A stretch of DNA of 64,000 nt from Lentinula raphanica (Eukaryota; Basidiomycota; Agaricomycetes; Agaricales; Omphalotaceae), in contig JANVFP010000005.1 in NCBI GenBank assembly GCA_027919835.1, positions 496,001-560,000 of the forward strand, read 5' to 3'. The notes below the pieces were generated by a model that did no database searches, was not told the DNA's origin, and worked only from the letters and a program-made list of their open reading frames with translations. The position numbers and the translations under genes were made by a program. Shown here one piece after another: positions 11,850 to 22,800 of this stretch (its first letter is position 1; every line of letters begins with the position of its first letter).

Positions 11850-12456
11850 GGGGGCTCCTTGATCCGGTACCACCACCATCAAGTCCGGCGCTAACGAAAC
11901 GCATTGCCCCCGCCTCCATACTTTTGGAAGGAAAAAGGCAGATATTGTCTAGGCAATATCTAAACTGCACTAGCCACTTCATATCCTACGAAGTAGTCCA
12001 ACCAAGACATACTAGATAGCCCGAAACAAGAGATTTTTGAACCAGCAAGGAAAAAGCATCCCGAAAAAATGAATGTATGGTGATGAACTGAATAGCTGAG
12101 AAAAAGAAGCATGATGGTGGCGACGGCAGCCAGAATTCAATCTCGCAGCACAACGTTGACCAAATCCCCACCTTCGAAGTCGCCCAACGAACAAAAATGC
12201 CCACTCTCCGCCTCCCGCCAAACGATAAAAGGCGCGTACGGCACACGTGAAGCTACTATACAGCTGTTCCCACGGCTCCAAACCCCCAACGACAAGACTG
12301 AAATTTGAAACCTCACCCCCTCACATCCATCCCCACCTCACTTAACCCTACCAAGGAGGAAAGAGAGTAGAGGAAACCGAGCCAATCTACGTCAAGGTAA
12401 TCCACCTACAGCAACAAATCCTACATGCCCTAACCTGATAGTATCACAACACAGGA
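11850..12456 (+). other. LINE 5' leader
   Basis: From the end of the target duplication to the first ORF1 ATG. No coding potential. It presumably contains the internal promoter. A GTAATC...CAACACAG stretch (about 12399-12453) could be a leader intron. Confidence 0.6.
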
Positions 12457-14234
12457 ATGCCCCATACCGAGGATGTTGACCAGCCGGTGGCTCCAAGAAC
12501 CCCCTCGAACAAAAAAGGTCGGACTTCGATCTTCGAAGACGCTCACAAAACGCCGGGACAGAGTTCGCCCAACCGGGTTCGACGCAAAACTCCTGGATCG
12601 CAGACCTCATCGCGAGGAAATTCCGTCTCACCTACCCCGTCAACTCGCGTCCGCCGTTCAGCTTCAACAACATCCATGGACTCTGGAAATGCTGCAATGG
12701 ATGATAACCATGGTTAGTATGCCCTTCTAAGATAAGAACCTCAACACTAATAGAATACACAATAGAGAACACTCCAGCTCAACCCAACCCCTCCAACCCA
12801 ATGCCCCAAAACCAGTCGGACCGTATGTCTACGGCTTCTGACCATGGAATCCCCGAAGGACAAGGGGGGGAAGTCATGAACGAGCTCATGCACGCTTCGA
12901 TGGTCCTTGCACCTGGCACCCATCTCCTGTCTATACTGAACATGGAGTCCCGCAACAATACCGCGGATGAGAACCCAGACGAGGAGAATGACGACCCCCG
13001 TGGATCGGGAGCAGCAACCCCGACACCTGACCCGCCCTTCCCGACGTATGATCAGGAGAAACTGAAGATACCTCGCGACCGCCACCTCCGTCCGAACGGC
13101 ACTCGCCCTGAGCAAGAACCCACGGACCCTGGATTTGCTGAGTTCCTGACGCGCGTCGTAACTGCCCCAGCCTCCCTCAACAATGGGTGGATGCCCGAGT
13201 TCGTCCGGGACCTCGAAACATCCCTCAGAGGTTACCCAGAAGAGATGCGCAAAGAGGTTCTAGAACACGCAGAAGAGTGGATCCTCCTCACTATCTTCAA
13301 TGGTGGGGTATACCTCTTCCGTAGAATTCCAGACATGGCGCAGAGGGTCGCGGACTTTCTACTCAACATCGGGATCGACTTCGACGACATTCTAGCCCCT
13401 TACAGAGACAAGATCGAGGAAGAGGCTGCCCTCACAAGCCGGACTCGGGGAAGAGGAGGTGCGAATCCTCGAGCCACTGGAGGTCGCGGTCGCGGTCGGG
13501 GCCGAGAAGGCAAAACTCCTTCGTCCAAAACACAGGGTGCGGATGGTGACGACAAGTATAGTGGATCGACTACCCTTGCGGTACGCATCCCTGACATCGA
13601 CCAACGACACTACATCCTCGGACTAGGTACCACAGCGCTGAACACCTTAGTCGCATTCCATGCTACAAAGGTGTGGTACTCTCCTGAGCCGGTCCCCTAC
13701 GAACGCTCGTGGGCAGCAGGCCTCTTTCACACAAACCAGTACGGCCGCACCAGCGATGTCATGACCGATAACCTCGCATATACTGTGAAGCTAACGTTGT
13801 GGCAAAGTGTGGCCTTCGGAGACCTCATCGCACGAGCAAATCCCGGCCCCACCTCCACACGCCAGAAGGTTATTGAATTCACAAACAGCTTCGAGTTCAT
13901 CCTCCAACCCTACAAATACAAAAGTGCGAATATCAAGCAGGCCTGCTGGATTCTCTTCGCAGCGCCGGTCTCCCGCCACCCAGACCCAGTTACACGGGCT
14001 AAACAAGAGAATGAGATCCGTCGCTTCATCATCTCGCCCCCCTTTGGACAGTATCGCTGGCGTCACATGGTGATCTTCCCCCATGCTATTGAGTGCACGA
14101 TATGCAAGCTGGATGATCATCCAACATTTAGCTGCCCGTTCATCACAGCGGACACTTGGTTTGGCCCCCGCAAACAGGTGCGAGAGGTCGTAGATGACCA
14201 TTTCAAGGAGGAAAAGGCCCAGTCTTCTAAATAA
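12457..14234 (+). CDS. LINE ORF1, nucleic-acid-binding protein
   Basis: The main frame is 12801-14234 (477 codons). An upstream frame from 12457 joins it in phase if a 53 nt stretch (12713-12765, GTTAGT...CACTAAT...AATAG) is removed, giving 574 residues. The N-terminal part is Ser/Pro/Arg-rich and disordered. An RGG-type basic patch (GGRGRGRGREG) lies near 13480-13515. The C-terminus carries a CX2CX4HX4C zinc knuckle (CTICKLDDHPTFSC). ORF1 products coat the element RNA and help priming. Which start is used depends on whether the apparent intron is real. Confidence 0.75.
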
Positions 14235-14968
14235 TACCTTTGTGACCAATGATGGCAATCAAAGTTTGCTCGTCGCATCTTTCTACTCGCTCCCCTCTCA
14301 TGATAAACAATTCATAAACGGTAGTCTAAGTAAGGCTTACGCTGTACATAGACTCAAATATAAATATGTCAGTTTTCTTCTCAATATAACCAGCCAGCTG
14401 AGTGTGTAGATGAACCCAGGTAACCACACAAAAGTGTCAGGATACAACACTGCACTTGCTCCTCCCCGAGGAGGAGAAGTCGTGGCTAATAACAACACGC
14501 AAACCTGAACCGCCAAATATACTGACCGCACCGCGGGACAGGAAACGGTTTGGGATATGCTCCCCGTTATTGGTGCATGAACCTTTCTGGGCAAGAGGTT
14601 TGTGTATACATGAGGAGCCGCAGTGGTGGGGACTATTTAGTCCGGAGACCATCCGCCAGCAATCCTGGCCTCCGCACTACAAATCCACGGAAGGGGACTC
14701 GGGTCCCCCCAGTGGCTAAGTGACGGAATCTCCCCAGGCCTTCACGCTACCTTTGCGGGGTGGTATCAGGTCTGGACTCTCCCATAGTTCGTTAGTGTAG
14801 TGCACTGTCCCCTCAAGTTTTTCCTCTAGCCCTTCTCCACGGACTCCGGTACGTGCTTTCTCATCGTCTAATGGTTATTCGTCCGCAGGTACCCCGAGGC
14901 CCGGAGAATCGACGGACATAACTCCCATCCGTAACGGTGAGCACGAAGGGCCAAGGGCAAGTAGGGAG
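14235..14968 (+). other. Spacer between LINE ORF1 and ORF2
   Basis: About 730 bp with no supported coding sequence; the minus-strand frames here are shadows. ORF2 may start earlier than 14969 only by a non-ATG route. Confidence 0.5.
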
Positions 14969-16600
14969 GTGGCTGGGCCACAGGCGCAACCATGGGGGAG
15001 TCCAAACCCCACCCCCAGTACCGAGAACACTGGGGATATGGAGAGTCAAACAGACTGTCATAGCCAACAGGGCACACCCCACAACCAGTGGGAAGAATGG
15101 GAGGATCCTCCTTTCTATGGGGGAACAGGTACCCCTCCAATGCCAAACATGGCAAATACAACTCCAGACAATGGAAATGACCATGAACATGACCATAATG
15201 GCCATGACGGGAACAGAACTCCCCGACCAGACACGAGGATAATACAACAACATCGCTGTCGGAAACGGACAACAGCTTCCATCAAAATTGCAGCTCTGAA
15301 TATACGAGGGCATGGTGTGATTAACCCCGACAACCCCGACAACAAATGGTTGCATGCACGACAAATCATGAACCAGAAAGGAATTGGAATCTTAGTGGTC
15401 GGTGAAGCTCACATGGATACTGAAAGACGAGCTGAGATTGAACAAGTTCATGGGGCCTACATGAAAATATACTTCTCGCGTCTCCCAAACACTGCCAATG
15501 CTGCAGGAATTGCCTTCGCCCTTAATAAACGGATAACCAATACAGAAGGCATTCAGACATATGAAGTTGTGGCTGGACATGCACTTCTACTAGAAATTGA
15601 CTGGCACAATAATGAACGGTTGTCAATCTTAGGAATCTACGCGCCAAATGCAAGTATGCAGGAAAATGCAATCTTTTGGACTAAAGTACAGGATTTTTTC
15701 ACTCGAAATCCGCGTGTCCGTAAACCTGACCTGATGCTAGGAGACTGCAATGTAGTTGAAGAACCAATGGACCGTCTCCCCATGAGAAATGATGCGAGTG
15801 TAGCGGTAGATGCCCTAGATGATCTGAAATTGGCACTGCGATTAGAAGATGGATGGAGAAACACCTACCCAAACACCCTCCAATACACATTTATGAGGAC
15901 TACAAGGGAACGGACAAAGCATCATGCCCGATTAGACCGAATCTATAACAAGGCCAGTATCAGTGACCAACTCTTCGAGTGGAAGATAGAGTCACCGGGC
16001 ATTAAAACAGACCATGATATGGTCTCTGTGCGATATACATCTGAATCAGCCCCAATGATGGGCAGAGGGCGCTGGGTAATGCCGCCCCACATACTATATG
16101 ACAGTGTCATAAAAGACTTCATTGACACGGAAGGTCTAAAGTTGGAAGAAACCCTCGAAACCCTGCAAGATCAGGAATGGAATGCTGAGGAGAATATGCA
16201 AACTAAGTGGATGGACTTCCAATTAAGATTTATCACTCTCGCAAGAGAACGGGCGAAAATCGTAGTGCCGAGACTGGAAAAAGAGATCAGAACAACGGCA
16301 ACCCAAATCGACATTATAAGCAATGACCCTCACCTTACAGAAGATGAGCGCCTGCTATCAACCACTGTGTTGAAGGAGAAGCTCTCCACTCTTGAACAGA
16401 AAAGACACCGGTCTACCCGTGAAATGACTAGGGTGCGAAACCACATTTACGGCGAGACTATTTCACGCTACTGGTCACAACAGAACAAAAGCAAAACCCC
16501 GCGTCAACCTCTAGTGCGCCTCGAGATTCTTGAACCTGAACAGCCCGATGCAGAAGGGACACCAAATGACAATGCAGCTGGAAGGGAACCGATAGTAAAA
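14969..16600 (+). CDS. LINE ORF2, 5' part: APE-type endonuclease
   Basis: 544 codons up to the Gypsy insertion. After a low-complexity leader (His/Asp/Gly-rich), the endonuclease starts at IKIAALNIRGHG. It keeps the family signatures: Glu in VVGEAHMD, LGDCNVVEEP (the GDxN block), HARLDRIY, and IKTDHDMVSV with the catalytic Asp-His. It nicks target DNA to prime reverse transcription. The frame runs on into the RT portion at 31921 once the insertion and one TAAAA are removed (..GREPIVK then YETNSQRMAD..). Confidence 0.9.
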
Positions 16601-17000
16601 TGTGAAGCGTTGGTGTAAAAGATGAACTCCGACTACTATTGCTGGTAGACGGATCGTCGTAACGAGGTCGAGGCCGAGTGGAGAAAGAGGAACGCGCGAG
16701 AGATGAGTCGAGCGCGAGAATGAGTTTCTTGTGTCCCTAGAAGAGGGTCGCGTTACCCTACGAAAGGGATCCTGTGACTCTGGATTATGAGGTGATGTCT
16801 CCCTTCACAGGGGAGCAGTCTATGGATGCCCAGCCGAGGATATCGTCGCGTAGGGACCCGAAGCAGATGACGAGGTTCACACCATAGAGGTAACAAGTAA
16901 AGCAAAAATCATATTATGTAATGTCAAACACTGTATTGTAAGTCTCTTCTAAGCATGTCCCAACGGAGGAGTATAGTCTATACCACTACTATCCTTCACA
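16601..17000 (-). repeat. 3' LTR of the Gypsy element (element orientation)
   Basis: 400 bp, identical to 31516-31915 except for one base. Ends TGTGAAG/CTTCACA. TAAAA at 16596-16600 is the target duplication. Confidence 0.97.
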
Positions 17001-17012
17001 GAGCCCCCCATG
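17001..17012 (-). promoter_or_regulatory. Candidate polypurine tract
   Basis: On the minus strand, ATGGGGGGCTC directly precedes the 3' LTR. It is short and imperfect for a plus-strand primer site; its position is the main support. Confidence 0.4.
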
Positions 17013-17098
17013 CGCAGTTGAGACGTAATAGTATGGTCAAGTTGGCCTGAGGAATTATGTGAATGTAAGTGAAATAATCTGAAACTTGCGATAGGATT

Positions 17099-19651
17099 CT
17101 ATTTCATTTCACCCATCCTGGTCTTCATCCATTTCCAAGCTCTCCCTCCTCTCCGAACCTTTGACATAATCCTCCCCTTCTCCTCCTTCTCGAGAGTTCC
17201 TTTTCCTGGGCCTTCGTCGATAAGTTCTTCGGATTCTGAACGAGGTCGTTTGGCTTCTCGATGATAGTCGGACAGGCGGTCAAAGAGAGACCGAGGACGT
17301 TTGTTTTCGCGAGGATATTCGGACAGACGATCGATAAGCGGCTCCTTTATACGGTTGATAAGGGGATTGAGTTTGCCGGCGAGTTCGACGTCCCAGTAAT
17401 CGATCAGATCCCTCTTCTTCAACGCTTTGAATTCCTTCATCGTCAGACCATGAATTCGCATATCCTTGTTCATCAGCTCCGCATCTTGGAACGCGTACCA
17501 GAAAGAGGCGGCGTGACTTCGATCCCAAAACTTCAGGTATAACACTTTCCTCTTCCTCACCAAGTTTCCATGAGCATATTTTCGTTCCAACGCTCTGGCG
17601 ACCGCGATCAGCTTCAGCGAAGGAGCTTTCGACTGAAGCCATTCACGGAATTCAACGATCTCGACCTGTCCGATCCCGGTAACCATCACGAAAGGAGACA
17701 CATCCCATATACATACACGATCCTCTCCAGGGATGATTGAATCGACCATCGAGGAGTTTCTGGGGGGAGAAGGCCTAGTTTCGAACATTGCTTCTTTGAC
17801 AGTCACTGGTTCTTCATTACCAGCTGGGACTTCCTCCTCGACAACAGAGACCGTTCCTGAGTTAGCGATATCCGAAATACTTTGTCTCGAGAAGGAGTCG
17901 TGATCCCTTGGATTAGAAGAGGCAATTGATTCTTCGACCGTCTCACGCAAGGATTTACCGGAGGGACGTAGACGTTCAAGGGCCGGAGTAGGAGCGATCC
18001 TTCCTACATCTCCTGCGAGGGGAACTTCCTTCTCGTATACCCAATAAGGAGACCGAGCGCGTATGCGACACTCAAAGTCGTCGTAGAATTTTATCCTGGG
18101 ACCAGGGAGGCCAAAGACTTCTACTGGGTGGACGATGCCGGGATCTATGTACAAGCGCGAATCGGTGTGGATGTAACGTCGGTTAGGGCGATCAACATAG
18201 GTATAGATGAAGGAGGAGTAGATGTCTTCCTGGGATGTATACTTGAAGCAGCGATCAAAGTTGTCGTCGAAGTCTTCGATGTAATGTCTGATCCTGATTT
18301 TGAGATTCGCCGCCTGTACTGGGGGAGGTTTGATATAAGGCTCGTAACCCGGAATCAAAGGCGCGACTTCAGGGGGAACAGGGAAGAACCCGTCGTCCTC
18401 AACTTTTGGGGGAGCCTCCGTCAAGGAGCCCCATGATTCGCCCGGGAAATTCGTCTTAGTTGCCTTAGACGACGACCTCCACGACTCGAGTTTATCCGGC
18501 CGATGGTCGCTTTCTCCGTTCCTCATGGTCCCTCGTCCTATCTCCGTCTTTTCTGTCTCCTTGCAAAGGCTATTCCACACTTCGATGACTTCCGATCGCT
18601 CTAGTTCGCAACAGTCCAGTCCGCTATTGACCGAGATGGAATAGGGAGAATCGTCGGGCCAATCTTGACTTCCCTTCACCATGTGACACACGTACAAGGG
18701 CATCGACACTTGGAAGAACCAGCTCACCATGTTCTCCGTCATTCCGTTGACCCACAGGCCGACGAGAGAGTCTTCGACTCGGACCGAATGGTTGTCCATT
18801 GTGTAGGGGGAGTCAGAATTCCAGTTAAGACGATCCAAAGCTTCCGCCATCCGAACCCAGGCTGCCATCACTTTCAGTTTGAACTGAATATTTGACAAGA
18901 AAGACACCATTTCCTCAAACGACATACGACCGGGGAGCCTAGGATCTCTTTCCACAGAAGAGGTTAACGGTTGAGCCTCCATGAAACCTGGAAAGGTGTA
19001 TTTATAACTTTTCGTTGCGATCTCTCGTACTCGACGCCTCAAAAACTTGGTCCTCCCAATGATGTTGTTCCAATAGGGCTCTTGCACATACCCTTTGTCG
19101 CGACTGGGGTACGAAGAACTCTCCCATACTGCGTACGACGGAACGCACTCCACTTCCTGGCTCGACATAACACCTTTATCGGAACGGCGGATGAAAGGTA
19201 GGTGAGGTCGTCGTGCATCGAAATACTGAGGATTCCTCGATGGATCAAAGCGACCTTCGTGGCTATCGATGCGAGGGTAAGGAGGTTGGACCAGAGTCTC
19301 GGCTGAGCGTAACCCAGGAAAGAAAGGGTATTTGAAGGAGTTGGGGGACCACAATTCCAGTCTTAATGCGGGGCCAAACATATCATCTTCTTCATCGTCG
19401 TATACCACCACTCTGGCCGATTTCTTACAACCTTTAGGAAAGGTGAACGACAGACGATCATCGACGACGGGCAAAGTTGCGTATCCTTCGAAGATTCCCA
19501 TTCTTTTGTGGCAGAAGACCCTAGTATCGTTGCCTCTCGTCCGATGGATCACATTCCAAACTCCCAGCATTTCGTCCCGTCGATGAAAATCCTCTTTCGT
19601 CAGTTGAGATATAGAAGATTCCGCGTGCTTCGAAGCACCACGTTTTCTCAA
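17099..19651 (-). CDS. Extra ORF of the Gypsy element (850 aa, unknown function)
   Basis: An uninterrupted 850-codon frame between the chromodomain and the 3' LTR, in the same orientation as pol. It is not a gag or pol domain. The N-terminal third reads like a folded domain (DEMLGVWNVIHRTRGNDTRV, then CHKRMGIFEGYATLP). Residues ~120-300 are Tyr/Arg/Trp-rich, and the middle is low complexity. Near residues 640-740 a segment (FVMVTGIGQVEIVEFREWL, then RKVLYLKFWDRSHAASFWYA) resembles an RRM-like fold; this is only a visual impression. The C-terminus is strongly basic (KRPRS repeated, a likely nuclear signal). No transmembrane helix or signal peptide, so not an obvious envelope protein. Long open frames with LTRs this young suggest it belongs to the element. 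Confidence 0.8.
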   Translation of the reverse strand: MRKRGASKHAESSISQLTKEDFHRRDEMLGVWNVIHRTRGNDTRVFCHKRMGIFEGYATLPVVDDRLSFTFPKGCKKSARVVVYDDEEDDMFGPALRLELWSPNSFKYPFFPGLRSAETLVQPPYPRIDSHEGRFDPSRNPQYFDARRPHLPFIRRSDKGVMSSQEVECVPSYAVWESSSYPSRDKGYVQEPYWNNIIGRTKFLRRRVREIATKSYKYTFPGFMEAQPLTSSVERDPRLPGRMSFEEMVSFLSNIQFKLKVMAAWVRMAEALDRLNWNSDSPYTMDNHSVRVEDSLVGLWVNGMTENMVSWFFQVSMPLYVCHMVKGSQDWPDDSPYSISVNSGLDCCELERSEVIEVWNSLCKETEKTEIGRGTMRNGESDHRPDKLESWRSSSKATKTNFPGESWGSLTEAPPKVEDDGFFPVPPEVAPLIPGYEPYIKPPPVQAANLKIRIRHYIEDFDDNFDRCFKYTSQEDIYSSFIYTYVDRPNRRYIHTDSRLYIDPGIVHPVEVFGLPGPRIKFYDDFECRIRARSPYWVYEKEVPLAGDVGRIAPTPALERLRPSGKSLRETVEESIASSNPRDHDSFSRQSISDIANSGTVSVVEEEVPAGNEEPVTVKEAMFETRPSPPRNSSMVDSIIPGEDRVCIWDVSPFVMVTGIGQVEIVEFREWLQSKAPSLKLIAVARALERKYAHGNLVRKRKVLYLKFWDRSHAASFWYAFQDAELMNKDMRIHGLTMKEFKALKKRDLIDYWDVELAGKLNPLINRIKEPLIDRLSEYPRENKRPRSLFDRLSDYHREAKRPRSESEELIDEGPGKGTLEKEEKGRIMSKVRRGGRAWKWMKTRMGEMK
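19625..19639. repeat. Micro-hairpin copy 1
   Basis: GTGCTTCGAAGCACC at the start of the extra ORF. The core is a perfect 14 nt palindrome. The base pair next to the bulge is lost, but the next two pair. Confidence 0.8.
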
Positions 19652-19717
19652 AGAGACTTCTATAGGAACTCAACGGAATCCTAATGGCTTATAGTGACTC
19701 CGCAGACACGACACTTT

Positions 19718-19732
19718 GTGCTTAAAAGCACC
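19718..19732. repeat. Micro-hairpin copy 2
   Basis: GTGCTTAAAAGCACC, flanked by CTTT and AAAG, which extend the stem past the single unpaired C. It lies in non-coding DNA between the extra ORF and pol. Confidence 0.85.
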
Positions 19733-19854
19733 AAAGATTATCACTATTGTTAAGCTAAGAATTCTGATATTGCAGAGGAGGATGGGAGTGTAGTGAGACG
19801 ACTTCAAGACGAGAAGAAACACGAGGTTGCTTGAGAGAAGTATTTGTAATCTTG

Positions 19855-22800
19855 TCACATGGGTAGGCCATTGATTCGGAGATATTCCCGACGTAGCTCC
19901 GGGGCGTTTCTCAAATCAGCCTCCGATACCCAAGAGTCATCTTCCGCGTCGAATCCTTTCCAACGAACCAAATACATCCTCTGATTTCCCTTCTTTCTCG
20001 ACGTGAGTCTGTGTCCCAAGATAGCCTCAACTTCATATTCTTCGGAGGCCGCATACATATCTCTAGTCGGAGGAACTATAACGCGAGAACCAAACTCGGA
20101 AGGCGAAAACTTGTACTTCTTCAGGTGGGCCAAATTGAGAACCGGATTCATGGGATAGTTGTCGGGGAGTCGAATACGATAGACCGACAGATTGATTCTT
20201 TCCATGACTTCGAAGGGACCTATAGATCTTTGCACTAGTTTCTTACCCGTTCCTCCTGTCTCTACTAGTTGCAGAGTGTGTAGATTAACCAGAACCCAAT
20301 CTCCAGCGTTGATTTCTTCGACAGGTCGCCTTCCTTTGTTGTATGCGCGAGCTTGTCTCTCTTGGGCTAATATGAGTGAGTCTCTTGCGAACCCTCGATG
20401 TAGTTCCAATGATTTGACAAACTCTTCGGCTTTCTGACTGGGGAGGAAGGGTCGATTGCCGTCATCTGAGGAAGGAACGAACCGACCCGCTAAAGATTTA
20501 GGGGTGTATCCCATGAGCAAAAGATCTGGTCAATATCCCGTAGAGGAGTGGACAGAGCTGTTATAGGCAAAAGCCAACGTCGAGAGCCATCGAGCCCAAT
20601 CAGATCGGTCTTCGTAAACATAGGCCCTCAACATTTGTTCCAGGAAAGCATTCAAGACTTCGGTTTGACCGTCCGTCTGGGGATGATGCGCCGAGGACAA
20701 GGCCAATACCGATCCGTAATGCTTGACCACTGATTTCCAGAAAGCTGTAGACCATCTCTTATCACGGTCAGAGATGATACGATCCGGAAGGCCGTACACA
20801 TGGGCTATACGTTGAACGAAGATATTGGCAAAACCTTCTTGGTCCAAGGTATCGTAGGTCGGAATGAATAGAGCGAACTTGGTGAGTTTATCCACGATCA
20901 CTAGGATGGCCGTATACTTCTCTTGACCGGATTCTGGGAGACCCGTGATTAGATCCAACGAGACGGTCTCGAAAGGACGGTTCGGGACGTGTGCTGGTCG
21001 AAGCCCTCCCATTGGCTTAGTGCGATCGATCTTTGTCTTCTGGCACACGTCGCAAGAATTAGCAAAATTATCCGCATCTGATCGTAGGGAAGGCCAGTAG
21101 AACCATTCTCTGAGTCGAGCGACGAATTTCTTGGTTCCTGCATGGGCACTCTCAAAGGGAGAGTCATGGACAAGACTCAAGATAAAGGGGACCATTAGCT
21201 TCGGTACACAGAGTCGAGCTTTCCAATCGGCGTCGATAAAGTACAGAAGACCGTTCCCTCCTTTTTGGAACCGCGAAGGGGTAAGCAGATTATCCGGTTT
21301 CATCACAGAGTCGACGTATAAAGGTTTGAAGTAATGGTCATCCTGATATCCCACTTGGAAACGACTGTTCATCTCAGGTGAGATTCCGATAAGTACCGAG
21401 GAACGAGACTCCCATTCTTGTTCTGCCGTGCCTTCTAATCCTTTATTCCCTACTGGGTAGGTCCAAGGGTCATCATTCCGAAACGGAAGTGCTTCATCAG
21501 CACCTTCCAACGGAGTCATAACATGAGTCCCTTCGGCATCCTCGGATATGGGAGCGGATTTAAGTTCAGATCCCTTCTGGGAGGGTCGAAGTGCTTCGGG
21601 AGCACCTTCGTCTGAATCCGTCCGTACTTCGTTCAATACCGGCACATCCTCATTGTCTGATCGACGTTTCTGTGCTTGTGTCTGTACAGGAGTTACCTCT
21701 CCCCGCAATTCCTTGAGATCGTACCAACCAACCATAAACGAGGCCCTCTGGGCTGGAGCGTATGTACCTCTGTCCTCAGCTTCTTGGGCCCTCTTTTGCG
21801 TTTGATCATCTGGCTCGATACCTTTCACAGATTCCGGTAGCGGGGAAGTGTGTGGAGGAGATCGAGGGAGTCGGGAGAGGGGATCCACGTTCGAGTGTAC
21901 TCGTCCTGCACGATGGACTATCCTAAGATCTGGGTAAGCACTAAAGACGGCCCCCCAGGCTGCTAGTCTTCGATTAGCGTTCTCGTAAACTCGAGCCCAC
22001 TGAAGAGCAGCGTGGTCGGTGATTAGGATGATCTTTTCTCCTTCAATGAAAGGCTGGAACTTGATCAACGCTTCCTTGGCTGCTAGGGCCTCTCGTTCTG
22101 TAGCGCTATACCGTCGCTCCGCTGGTTTAAAGGTACGACTCCAGTAACCGATGACTCTCTCCACCTGTACTACGGTGGATCCTAGTTCTTCGGCCCATTC
22201 ATTTTCCTCAACGTCGTTCACCTCCTCGGATAGCCTGACCACCAGATTGGGAGGCTTTTGGGCACCCTCTTCCCACGCAGCTTTCACCTTTTTGTACGCC
22301 GCCGTCCCTCGTAAGTCCTCAACCTTCAACTTCTGCACTTGTTGTAAGCACGCTCCCAATGCAACGTCAGACGCATCAGTATACAACCGGTAGGGATAGC
22401 CTTGATTGGGGTGACCTAGAACTGGAGCCGTTGACAGAGCGGCTTTTGCCTGATCAAAGGCGATCTCATGTTCGGCCTCCCACCTCCATCGGACTCCTTG
22501 CTTCAACAACCCGAATAAAGGAGAGGCAATGTCCGAGTAGAACGGGATGTAACTGCTGAAATAGACGACCATTCCTAGAAATTTTTGTAGATCGTGAACA
22601 TTCTTCGGTCTTCCCAGCTCCAAAATAGCCGCCACTTTTTCTTGATGGGTCGACAGTCCCAGCCTCGAAACCTTTTGACCCAGTAACATTATCGAAGAGA
22701 ACCCAATGAAGCATTTAGAAGGAGATAAGGTGATGCCGGACGAGGCAATTGCGTGAAGAACTTTGTCAAGATGTTCCAGATGTTCTTCCCAGGAGCGGGA

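Noticed and set aside
13392..14258. Minus-strand ORFs inside LINE ORF1
   Set aside because: Shadows of the plus-strand ORF1, whose zinc knuckle and RGG box are clear.
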